Shown here one piece after another: positions 41,788 to 51,010 of a stretch of DNA of 64,000 bases; positions within the stretch are counted from its first letter, which is position 1; the number at the start of each line of letters is the position of its first letter. The notes below the pieces were generated by a model. That model ran no database searches, was not told the DNA's origin, and saw nothing but the letters and a program-made list of their open reading frames with translations. The DNA is from Leishmania infantum JPCM5 (taxonomy: Eukaryota > Euglenozoa > Kinetoplastea > Trypanosomatida > Trypanosomatidae). Location of the stretch: the NCBI RefSeq assembly GCF_000002875.2, contig NC_009393.2:506001-570000 (forward strand), in the 5' to 3' direction. The position numbers were made by a program, and so were the translations under genes.

Positions 41788-42150
41788 CTATGCTGCGCAC
41801 TTTTCTTGCTCCGACCACTCCGCCCAGCTGCCGGGGTACACATCGACGTTTGTGTAGCCACTGGAATGAAGCGCGGCAGCCGCCCTCTCCGCGCGCATGC
41901 CGCGAAGGCAGTAAGTCACAACATGGTCTGAAACCTCCGGCTTGGGTGCGCTGTACTTCTTCTTGAACTCGTCGGCCGTCAGCTGAAGCGCGGTCTCCAG
42001 CTGGTCGAGAGGGACATGGACAGAGGCCGGGATGGCGCCCTCTGCCACTTCATCGGCGTTACGCACGTCCAAAATGCACATGTGCAGATCGCCCGACAGC
42101 TTCTTCGCCACCAGCGCCTTCATGGCTGCGTAAGTCAGACGCTGCATCAT
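41788..42150 (-). CDS. Rhodanese-like sulfurtransferase
   Basis: A 120-residue single rhodanese domain, near the minimum size for the fold. CILDVRNADEVAEGAIPASV at residues 25-44 and the active loop YCLRGMRA (Cys 81, Arg 86) are intact, followed by GSWAEW at about 107-112. The loop with Arg before Gly and a second Arg is typical of bacterial GlpE/PspE-like single domains. The start is the ATG pair MMQRLTY; a longer start at 42264 would add 38 residues with a His-rich segment that look UTR-derived. It is the third gene of the rhodanese tandem and lies directly downstream of JBP1 in transcription order. Confidence 0.9.
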   Translation of the reverse strand: MMQRLTYAAMKALVAKKLSGDLHMCILDVRNADEVAEGAIPASVHVPLDQLETALQLTADEFKKKYSAPKPEVSDHVVTYCLRGMRAERAAAALHSSGYTNVDVYPGSWAEWSEQEKCAA

Positions 42151-43723
42151 CAAATGCGCAGGAGGCAGTCCTTTCGTCAAGACGCAGAGCGATGCAGTGC
42201 AAGGGTTGGTGTGGTGATGATGGGGGAAAAACTGAGGAAGATACCGCGCGTAAGGTAGTGCCACGGCAACACAAAACAGCGTATGTGTGCGTGCACCACC
42301 AAAAAGGAGAGGACAGGAAAGAGGTGAAGAGAGATACAGCTGCAGGTCAAGCAGCAGCCGTCACATAATTTGTACGTGCCCGTGGCGCTTTCAGATTCCG
42401 CTGCCGACGTTGTCAAAAACCTCTCAAACTGGGGCGCATGAAGCGCAACGTTGAGAGCAACGCGGTCTCCGCCGCTCATGTTCTATGTGTGTGGGGAGGG
42501 GGAGGGGGAGGGGGATATGGGGGAGGGATCACAAGCTTGAGGAAAGGGCAAGGATTAGCTCGCCCGGCAAACGGTCACATCCACGCCCCCCCCATTTTCT
42601 CTCCCCGCCATCCTCTCTTTGGCCGCGGGTGCTTCGATAGCACGCCTTGGACTCTGGCACAGGGTTTGTTTGTGCGTGTGTCAGGGGTGTGGCTAGGCAC
42701 GAAAGGGAGTCAGTACGCGACAGTGCTCGCTAGAGTGCCCACGCACATACGCACGCAAAAACGCACGGGCGCGCAAGCACTTCCTCAACCAATGCATGCT
42801 CAGGCACACAGACAGGTGAAGAAAGAAGCTTTTCTCCCTCCGATGCGTTGCGTAGCATCACGTCACGGGTGCGTCCTCTGACGAGGACACTCCGCTGCGA
42901 CGACGAGTGAAAATGAGTCGCACAAGTGTATGGATGGACACAAAACCGTCAGAGTGGAGTGAAGGGGGGGGGAGGAGGAGGCAGAAAACGATAGGTCCCC
43001 CATCACGGGCACCTCCAAAGCACCTGCTGCACGGGATAATACCCTCCCTCGTTCCTCTCCCATAATCCACAGACATCCATGAAGAAATACACTGCTATGA
43101 GAACGCTTTCCGAATCCTCAGACCGCGCACCACATCTATGTAGAGAGATAACGCTTTTCAGCATGACGTTCTTCCACGAACAAGTCAACAAGTATGCGCA
43201 TACACACAACAGCAGTTTTCCTACCTCTGCTTCACTGCGGCTATGTCCAGGAGCCCGGATAACGAATACTGTTTCCTGTTGTGCAGCCCACACTGCGATG
43301 TCACTGCATACACTTCAGGCAAGGTCCAGGATGAGGCTCGACAACGCCGCATCGCAGCAAACGAAGAAAAAGGCAGTGTGTGGATGCGTGGATCAGTTGA
43401 ATCGTCGACCCGATTCGTAGGGGACTGGTGCGAACATCATCATGACCGCACGTGTCTCTTTGGCACGACGCCAGCCCAGACATTTCCGCCGACACCAAGA
43501 GCCCGCAGATGTACCTGAAGGCACGCCGGAGGCTGCATGGCTTTCCCAGAAAGAGTGGGCACGGGACCCTGATACCACACTGAGGTGGCCGGCATCATCG
43601 GGGTCTATGCAGCGTAAGGCGAGCGCGTACAGCTCAGATATAGCTTCGGGGAGAATATGCACACAAACGTATTTCCTGCGACTGCGAGGCCATTCCGCGC
43701 ATCGGAGAACAAACGCTCTGCAT
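42151..43723. other. Intergenic; JBP1 3' flank
   Basis: A 1.6 kb spacer that includes the predicted JBP1 3' UTR. It has a GGGGGA-type repeat at about 42493-42525 and other G runs. An 89-codon minus-strand open frame at 43393-43662 has fairly protein-like composition but no homologue I recognise; I do not call it a gene. Confidence 0.5.
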
Positions 43724-46168
43724 TCAGCGGGGCGGAGCGGGAGCCACGACGTGGACGGTCGTGTTCAGCGGCGAGCCTTGCAGCTTGTAACGCGCACAGC
43801 ACACCGTGGGGATAAGAGACTCCAGTTCTCCTTTGGTGCGCACGCGTGCCGCTTTCGTCCCGTAACTCACCCGGTGCAGCTGCTGGAAGAATAATGGTGC
43901 GACCGCGTCGTAGTCGCAGCGAACGGAACACTTGAGGGTGTAGTATTGTCGGCATTGCACGTCCGTCTCCACCACAAATACACAGCCGGAACAGAGCGCT
44001 GCAGAGCGCCTGATATACGCCGAGGCCAGCACGTCGTCTGGGATGCAGCTCAAGACATGCTGCAGCACCACAAAGTCGCACATGTCCGTAGGCAGCCTGC
44101 TATGGAAGGCAAAGCGGATCTCGATATTGTCATGCGTGACGCTGTCAGGCAGCTGCAGGTTGCGCTGCGCAGCGGCTAGGACACGATGCACAGCCGGGCT
44201 GCTCATCAAACGCTCCCACTCGCATGAACATCTCACCGTCTCCGACACCTCCAGCTTGCAGTCCACACAATCCACCTTGCTTTGCGGGTCGGGCAGCACA
44301 ACGAGCACTCGCACCACTCCTTCCCTAGTTGGCAGCTCGCCACTGCGCACGTTCTTCGTTATCTCCTTTGCGTGAAGCGCAGGCGGCACCCACTTGTGTT
44401 GGGCGTAATCAAACACGCAGTCCTCAGTTTGATAGTCGAATGAGTCGTTGGTCAGCCAGTTCGCTCGCTTTTCGTGTGCGCCGGACGACATGCCGTGGCG
44501 GCGTGCCTCCTCAATGCGCTGCTTGCGCTCCATTCTGCGCTTCTGCTCCTCGGGAGGCATGTCTTTGAAGTATCGCGTGCCGCCAAAGTTGAAGTCCTTC
44601 AGCTTCACGTTGAGCTTGCGAAGCGACATGGCGACGTGCGGCATGTTTAGCTCCTCCGCGCACGCCGCATTCAGGTGCACGGCGTACATGGTCCAGAAAG
44701 CCTGCTCTTCCTTTGGCAGAGCCGCCTCCTTGCCCAGAAGGCCGAGCATAACTTGCTTCCCCACCTCGCAGAGGTCGAAAAAAGCCGAGTTCATCTCGGA
44801 CTGGTTCCTCCACAAGAAGTCTTTGCGCTCGGGGTTGAGGGCCAGCATGTGCGTCCATTCCCTGCCTACCAGCTCCAACCACTTGCCGCGTGCCTGCTTC
44901 CACATGTCCAGCAGCTGCGCGCTGATGAAGTGGGAGAGGAACTCGCTGTTGAGGTACTTCTTCTTTTCTACTGCCGTGGACACCATAAGATTCGTCTCGC
45001 TGAACCCACCCAGACGCGAGAGCGGCCTGGACGCGCTGTCACTGTTGGCCTTCAGCTTCTCCTCCTCTCCACGCAGTGGGATGCCGTCAGAGGTTGACAG
45101 CGGTTCCCCAAACATAACCTCAGCCAGCCGACTCCCATCCGCCGTCATGGCGTCGTGAACGCATTGTGCCTCCGATGCGCAGTGCTGCAGGCAATGCGCC
45201 ACCATCGGTACCCAAAACGGCGAGAGAAAGATAGGGTACACAGGGGATGGACGGTTCAGGTTTGTGCCATTCTCCTTCACCCTCACGTTGCTCACCACTG
45301 GAGTGAAGCTGGTGTCCTGCTTGGACTTCTCCAACCGGCGCCGGTACTCGGCGTAGCTTGCTGGCTCACCGAGGGCGGCCCGGTAGTAGAATACGCAGGT
45401 AAGTCGCTTCCAGTCCTCCCCTGAGAACGACAGCTCCACCTCCGTGTTTGAGTGGAAGTGGTGCGAGTCGAATATCATCACATCGCGCGGCTGCATGAGC
45501 ACGTTAATGCCGAAGTCGTCGAAAGCAAGGGCCAGCCCTTTGAACTGCCCGTCAAGGCAAGCAATGCAGCTGTAGCCACCGTCAAAATCGCCGACGTCGG
45601 TATGAGAGGCTGTGCGGAAGCGGGAGTTGATGGTAAGCGTGGAGAACGGGGTTCCGTGAATACGCACAACATCCGGAATGGCGTCGTTTTGTGCTTTCCA
45701 CCGCTCCGGCGCGACATGCCTGTAGAGCTCGCTGACGTAATCGACGACAGGGAAGACCGCCGGCCACGCTGCCTCGTGTTCATATGTGAAGGACGTTTTG
45801 CGTGACTTCAGCTCCACCGGTGAGCCCCGGTAGTCGAAGTAGCCAGCAATACCGCTCAAGGGCGACTCTCCGCCAAACATCATGCTCCGAAGCGAGGTGC
45901 GCACGGCAGCGGATGCGAGCAGCTCCGACGCCATGGATGCCGCGTACTTTGGTAGGGCTTCTCGCAGCACAACACCAATGATTTGCCCGCGACCATCTTT
46001 GATGGTACCGCTATCGTAAAAGTCGATCGCAGAGTGCACGTTGTCGTAAAAGGGGTGTGACTTGACGGCTTCCGCGTAGCTCTCTGCCACTTCCTCCGGC
46101 GTCCGTGTCTCCCTGGCGGTCGGAAAGTCAAAGATGTCTAGTTTGACCTTCTTTGGGTCAGGCTCCAT
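43724..46168 (-). CDS. JBP1: JBP1, J-binding protein 1 / thymine dioxygenase
   Basis: An 814-residue nuclear protein that binds base J (glucosylated hydroxymethyluracil) in DNA and hydroxylates thymine, the first step of J synthesis. It belongs to the TET/JBP Fe(II)/2-oxoglutarate dioxygenases. All key residues fall at the numbers known for Leishmania JBP1: the iron ligands His189, Asp191 and His239 (SHTDVGDFD; DSHHFHS) and Arg255 for 2-oxoglutarate. The J-binding domain (about 382-561) contains the essential Asp525 in VKLKDFNFGG. The length is near the 827 of L. tarentolae. It starts at MEPDPKKVKLDIF, the conserved JBP1 start. There is no SWI2/SNF2 domain, which separates it from JBP2. It sits about 18 kb from the telomeric repeats, where most J is found. 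Confidence 0.99.
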   Translation of the reverse strand: MEPDPKKVKLDIFDFPTARETRTPEEVAESYAEAVKSHPFYDNVHSAIDFYDSGTIKDGRGQIIGVVLREALPKYAASMASELLASAAVRTSLRSMMFGGESPLSGIAGYFDYRGSPVELKSRKTSFTYEHEAAWPAVFPVVDYVSELYRHVAPERWKAQNDAIPDVVRIHGTPFSTLTINSRFRTASHTDVGDFDGGYSCIACLDGQFKGLALAFDDFGINVLMQPRDVMIFDSHHFHSNTEVELSFSGEDWKRLTCVFYYRAALGEPASYAEYRRRLEKSKQDTSFTPVVSNVRVKENGTNLNRPSPVYPIFLSPFWVPMVAHCLQHCASEAQCVHDAMTADGSRLAEVMFGEPLSTSDGIPLRGEEEKLKANSDSASRPLSRLGGFSETNLMVSTAVEKKKYLNSEFLSHFISAQLLDMWKQARGKWLELVGREWTHMLALNPERKDFLWRNQSEMNSAFFDLCEVGKQVMLGLLGKEAALPKEEQAFWTMYAVHLNAACAEELNMPHVAMSLRKLNVKLKDFNFGGTRYFKDMPPEEQKRRMERKQRIEEARRHGMSSGAHEKRANWLTNDSFDYQTEDCVFDYAQHKWVPPALHAKEITKNVRSGELPTREGVVRVLVVLPDPQSKVDCVDCKLEVSETVRCSCEWERLMSSPAVHRVLAAAQRNLQLPDSVTHDNIEIRFAFHSRLPTDMCDFVVLQHVLSCIPDDVLASAYIRRSAALCSGCVFVVETDVQCRQYYTLKCSVRCDYDAVAPLFFQQLHRVSYGTKAARVRTKGELESLIPTVCCARYKLQGSPLNTTVHVVAPAPPR

Positions 46169-47293
46169 GGCTAATCAGTCGCCGAGAATCCGGCGCCAAT
46201 TGCACAAAACTCGAAGCCGTGGCGCACGTGTGTTTTCGAGCTGCAGAGCAGCGCCATCTTAGCAGAGTTTAGCGCAGTAAAGAGAAGGGGAAGCGATTAC
46301 TGCGAGCAGCAATGGCGACACAGTTGAGAAGGTCTGGAAGGTATGAGAGGTCAGCAAGCAGACAGCTCAACGTCTGAAAGACAAGCGCGCAGAGACTTCC
46401 CGAAATGCGACTGGCAGCACACCTAAAAGAGAAGAGCATACAACACAACCGAAAGCGGACGTGGGCGAATAAATAACGAAAGGCAGACAGAGATAGAGAG
46501 AAAACTGGGGCATCGCAGAGACGGACAGAACCGCCACAAGCATATAGCTCAAGGACAGAGAGGCGTCTCAATACGCAATGCTTCACACGCATGCGTGCGC
46601 CAAGGCTTCACTAGCTACTCGGAGGTAGTTGCACCGCACACCCATACATCCACAAAAGAACGAAAAAGATCGTGCGCCCCCCCCCTCCCAGCGTCTGGTA
46701 AAGCTTTCACCCGCGATTGCGTCATGTGCTCTCAATGAATGCTGCGCGACGAAAGCAATCGGAATCACGGAAAGCGAGACGAGGAGCCAGAAAGGGGCAC
46801 AACCGGTGCGATCCGCAAGACTTGGCTCAGGTTTAAGGGCCAATGTGCACACACGCCCATCTGTTACAGACAGGAACATAGCAACCCAGCCCCTTCCTTG
46901 TCGAAGACCGTTGCCATTCCTGTTTTCATCAGTTTCTTCGTTGACGCGTCTGTGCAGGCGCCACTGAAACGTATGCACGCATGAGCAGTCCCACAAAAAC
47001 GCCCACGGTTTCCACTGCTGTGCGCTTCTCGTGTCTTTCGTCCACCGTTGCGGTTTTCGTTTTCTTTTTGGAGCATATCTCACGGAACCGCGCGCGGAGA
47101 GATGGGTGTGAAGTGGATCGGAAAGGGAGGTGGAGTGTACATGGCGTCGCCTTCACATTAAGCGAAAGCAAGAACGAGAGGCGAACAATGCAGAAAAGAA
47201 CCACTTGTCTGAAAACTGCGCATGCCCACTTTTACTCGGATTCATGCCTCTTTCTCCCGACAACACATTGCCCTGCACGCGCCACTGACCCCT
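46169..47293. other. Intergenic, nothing recognised
   Basis: An 1.1 kb spacer holding the JBP1 5' trans-splice region and the cytochrome b5 3' UTR, with a C run near 46677-46687. A minus-strand open frame at 46583-47083 has no domain and irregular composition; not called. Confidence 0.5.
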
Positions 47294-47647
47294 TCAAGGA
47301 CGAAAGATAAAGAACGAGCAAATGGCAACGAGCGCCAGTACCACCGCGATGCCGAAGTAGTTGTTCGCTGCCTTAATGGAGGCCTGCTGAACCTTTTCCG
47401 CATCGTCTGGGTGCACGTCACCGATGTAGTACTGTGCGAGCTCCTCCACGGCGCTCTCTGAGTGGCCAACAGCGTTGAAGTCGCTCGTGCCATCCTTGCC
47501 CGCTACGCTGAGAAGCGTGTCGACACCTCCCGGGTGTTGATCCACAAACTTTGTGATGTCATACACCTTTAAATCCTTGATGAACCACAGGTCATTTTCC
47601 GTGATGTGCTTCTCCACCTCACTCAAGTGAATGTAATTGGAGGTCAT
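47294..47647 (-). CDS. Cytochrome b5, tail-anchored
   Basis: A 117-residue haem protein that carries electrons to membrane oxidases and desaturases. Both axial haem ligands are present: His38 in the HPGG motif (FVDQHPGGVD) and His62 in VGHSESA. The C-terminal helix (YFGIAVVLALVAICSFFIF, about 97-115) followed by two residues is a tail anchor for the ER or outer mitochondrial membrane. The start is the Met of MTSNYIHL, just before the domain; an earlier in-frame Met would add a Ser-rich extension. Its right-hand neighbour is a damaged paralogue. Confidence 0.96.
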   Translation of the reverse strand: MTSNYIHLSEVEKHITENDLWFIKDLKVYDITKFVDQHPGGVDTLLSVAGKDGTSDFNAVGHSESAVEELAQYYIGDVHPDDAEKVQQASIKAANNYFGIAVVLALVAICSFFIFRP

Positions 47648-48870
47648 TGTCACAAAAGACCGGTCGGAGGAAGGGCCGAATCCTGCACGCGTCAAAGGCA
47701 GAGTTCTTTGTGTAAGTTATAAGGTTCGCTTGGCAAAACAAGAGCGGAACGGGCAAGCGAAAAGCAACGAAGACCTAGACAGTATGCAAGATTGATGAAA
47801 GACAGATATTATGATAATTTCAGATGCAGCTGTGTAAAGGGAACGCATAATAAAACGCCGCCGAAAATTGAGGAGATACGGAGAACACACCGCTCTCAGA
47901 TGCGCAGATAAGGGCGTACGTTGCACGTACAACAACACAGGGAAAGCGCGTACACAAACATCCACGATTACAGAAAGGTAGGAGGTTAGAAGCAGTGTAG
48001 GATGTGGTCAGCCATCGATCATAACGACGAGAACATTGGGAGAGAAAACGAGAAAGAACAACAGCGTCAGTGCCTCACACAGCACTCCCAGTACGCTTAC
48101 CTACGCAAAGCGCCTCACCACCGCGCTACTTCGTGGTCCCGGAACCGCCACGCGCAGGAAGAGAGGCAGCGGCTCCACATTTGAGCCGCCATAACGATCA
48201 CGAGAAAACTTCGTTGACCAGCGACCGCTGCGGCGAGCAAACTTACGTTCCCTCTCCTAGTTTTGCTTCCACGCCCTCTCGGACACAGACGGTCTGCGCA
48301 CTGGGGCTGTCTTTCGCGTGTCTCCGAAGCGAGACGATATCCATCGGCTCTATTGAGGGCCTTTGAGGTCGCATCAGAGAAAGAGAGTAACTCCACGTCC
48401 ACTTTCCGTATTGGCAGCTTTTGATGTTTTTCTTTCATGAGGACGTCGCGTGCACTGCGCACAACGCCTGCTTGGTGCCCTTCCGCTCTTCTCCGCTAAG
48501 AGCTTCTGCGGTGCGCCGCACAAAACACATTGTGGTGTTTCTGAAAGTGGTGCTAAGGAGCGTCTCAGAGGAAGGACAAGCGGGGAGGTGGAGGGGATCA
48601 GATGAACGCGGGCCGCGTGAGTAGATCCACACGGAGAGCAAACAAAACGAAACAAAGAAAAATCTCAGCAGGACAAACCACACATGCAAACGCCTCCGGT
48701 GCTTTCGGACTTGGCCGCCAAGACTATGATTTCCAAAGAAGAATGGCGGCGTCGCCACGAGGACAACAACCGAATTAGAGAAGATAAAACGGGGTTTAAC
48801 TGCAAAAGAGTGGGCTGTGCTTCGCGTGACGATGAAAGCATGCTTCACAGCGACCACTGTGACGATGGGT
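47648..48870. other. Intergenic, nothing recognised
   Basis: An 1.2 kb spacer between the two cytochrome b5 genes, more AT-rich than the spacers further left. No gene is supported. It should contain the trans-splice region of the intact cytochrome b5. Confidence 0.5.
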
Positions 48871-49290
48871 TCAACTGCACGCCAACGCAGTTGGCTCTCC
48901 TTTCGCTAAACGTTCTACGAGTGTTTCCTCCACTGTATTACAGCAGAGTCCGAAGGACACAGCAGAAGCAGATGCCGATAAGGATAAAGACGACGACGAT
49001 CCCGGCCACGCTGCATTGTGTCCCTGTAAAGACTCCTTCAGCTGCCACACATCATCAGGGTGGAAATTGCCGATACAGTGCTTCTCCATCTCCTTGGCGG
49101 AGTCAGAGTCGCCGACGGACTTGAAGCCGTTGGACGCATCTCTGCCGGCGACTGTGAGGAGGATTCTGGGGCCGACAGGATGCTCCTCGGCAAACGACGT
49201 GACGTTGTACACGTGACAGTCCACGATGAACCACAGATCGTCCAACTTGTGCTTCTCAATGTAAACAAAGCGGAAGCACTTGGTAGACAT
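48871..49290 (-). CDS. Divergent cytochrome b5-like protein, frameshifted at the tail anchor
   Basis: A cytochrome b5 paralogue next to the intact one. The fold region (residues 8-88) aligns well with it (LDDLWFIVDCHVYNVTSF; NFHPDDVWQLKESL), but HPGG has become HPVG (His37 kept) and the second haem ligand is Asp61 (SVGDSDSA in place of VGHSESA). Haem binding is therefore doubtful. After residue 90 the reading frame gives a Ser/Ala-rich tail to 48871. A neighbouring frame instead encodes a perfect membrane anchor (VAGIVVVFILIGICFCCVL) ending at a stop at 48938. A one-base shift near 49010-49030 thus separates domain and anchor. It is either a decaying pseudogene or a sequencing error; the lost ligand argues for real decay or neofunctionalisation. 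Confidence 0.75.
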   Translation of the reverse strand: MSTKCFRFVYIEKHKLDDLWFIVDCHVYNVTSFAEEHPVGPRILLTVAGRDASNGFKSVGDSDSAKEMEKHCIGNFHPDDVWQLKESLQGHNAAWPGSSSSLSLSASASAVSFGLCCNTVEETLVERLAKGEPTALACS

Positions 49291-49765
49291 GATGCAAGGC
49301 TGTTATGTTGGCTGGATGGTCTTCTACGTGTCTTGCGGCTTGGAGCAATGCAGAGAGGCGAGAAGAAAGAGGATTTGGAAGAGTTAAACCAGTTCATCGA
49401 GACACTAACGGTGAGTAGGGTACACCGTGGCGCACTACAGCTGCTGTCCTTGACTTCCCGATGTAGCAGACGGCTGGAGACGGAAGCCACCTGGCCACCA
49501 AGCCGCTTTGCTAGAGCGGTATCCACATGACCCGCGCACTTTCAAGGTACTCCAATAATGGAGATCTAGGCCGCCCCGACTGCCTTTGTTTTCCTCACTG
49601 GAATTTGTAATACACTTGCTCCGTTGCTGATGTCATCTTTCGTCAAGTCTCCCTGAGCCAAATAAGAGGAGGAGGGAGAGCACGAAACTCCCTCACGCAC
49701 CTCTGAAGATTTCTCCAAGAGGCACCAACCAACGAACCTGTCACTACACTGATGATTAATGCTTG
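49291..49765. other. Short intergenic spacer
   Basis: A 475-base spacer upstream of the cytochrome b5-like gene. Nothing recognised. Confidence 0.5.
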
Positions 49766-50131
49766 TTACCTATTGCGGGCTCGAATAGCCTGCAGAATCG
49801 TCCGGAACCCGACAAAGCCCACGCAGTGGGTGGTGGCACGACTCCTCAACAGATCTTCCTTGTACCCTTGGTACGGCAGCGGCTTAGGTAAGCCTGCCTC
49901 TTCGTGAAGCCGGCACTCCACTGCGTACAGATCAGGATTCATGCGGCCATTTAGTACATCCTTCGGTACAAGCTCACTAATTCCCAAGGCCTGGCGCTTC
50001 GCGTCGCGCTCCTTCTTCTGCTTCCGAAAGACGCGCATCTCCACCTTCGACAAATTCGAGTTCAGATCATTAATGCACGCCTTCATTCGACGCTCACGAA
50101 TGCTTTTTCGAGCACGCCGCACAAGCTTCAT
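49766..50131 (-). CDS. Small basic hypothetical protein
   Basis: A 121-residue basic protein of unknown function. The first half is a long positively charged helix (VRRARKSIRERRMKACINDL, then KVEMRVFRKQKKERDAKRQA). The second half has a compact, motif-like ending including LYAVECRLHEEAGLPKPLPY and a hydrophobic CVGFVGFRTILQAIRARNR. Composition suggests a ribosome-, RNA- or mitochondrion-associated protein, but nothing specific is visible. The start is the Met of MKLVRRARKS; a longer open frame to 50401 adds 90 residues with a hydrophobic stretch that may be UTR. Confidence 0.65.
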   Translation of the reverse strand: MKLVRRARKSIRERRMKACINDLNSNLSKVEMRVFRKQKKERDAKRQALGISELVPKDVLNGRMNPDLYAVECRLHEEAGLPKPLPYQGYKEDLLRSRATTHCVGFVGFRTILQAIRARNR

Positions 50132-51010
50132 GGCTACAGCGTTGGCGACACACGCGATGATAAGAAAAGCGGAAAGGTCGAGAAGACACCGTACCCGATG
50201 AAGCAGACTAAGGGAACCGGGTAGGAGTTGCACGTTACTGGTGCCGCGAAAGTGTCTGTGCTGAGTGGGGTAGTCGTTCACGGACGAGTACGCACGTGTG
50301 TATACAACACGAAACAAACAAAAAACGATGGATTTGGCGAGGGAATGAAGTGCATTACGAAGGTGGCATTTCAGGCGTGACAGAGTATTGACTACATTCA
50401 AACGTGTGCAGCAGCATACGCGTCCGTACCGGAATGCGCCCCAAGTCGCCCTGTGAACGCGCAGCCGCCGCTTTGAGAAAAAGCAGAAACGAAAAATAAC
50501 AGCGATAAGCTCATCTGAGAACGCGCGAAGCTGTAATTAACACTATCGCTGCAGTCTGCCTCTCCTTCTTTTCGTTCTTTCAAGAATGAAACATCGTGGA
50601 GAATCATCATGAAACACCTCTCTGTGGTGAGGGAGTTCTGTACATGGCTGAAGCGAAAACAAAGTAAGAAACCGCAGCACCGCACCAGTAAGACAAGGAG
50701 AAGCGCCTGATACTTGCAAAAGGCTATCCTCACTCAATCGCAGGGCTACTTCTCTACTGGTCTCGGTAGAGAAACGACAGCCGATACACACGTACACACA
50801 TGCGTAGACGCATACGCGCGTGCCTGCGCCAAGGAAAGAGAAACACGCCAAAGCAAAGCGACTGTACCACACTTTACATAACGCTGACACGCTCCTCGTT
50901 GGGCGGAGAATCGTGAAGTGCACGGCAGCCTCAGCAAAAAAAAAGAAACTCAAAGCAGAGAGGAACGACTGAGCAATGCATCAGCATCCCACGAACCTTC
51001 CCTGCGGGCC
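50132..51010. other. Intergenic, nothing recognised
   Basis: An 880-base spacer containing the predicted 3' UTR of the 1,642-residue protein gene. Nothing recognised. Confidence 0.5.

Noticed and set aside
42493..42530. GGGGGA repeats that could form a G-quadruplex or replication-related element
   Set aside because: Such purine repeats are frequent in spacers of this window; nothing singles this one out.
43393..43662. 89-codon minus-strand open frame in the JBP1 3' flank
   Set aside because: Somewhat protein-like, but no homologue recognised and it lies where the JBP1 3' UTR is expected.
46583..47083. 166-codon minus-strand open frame between cytochrome b5 and JBP1
   Set aside because: No recognisable domain, composition like a translated UTR; kept as non-coding.
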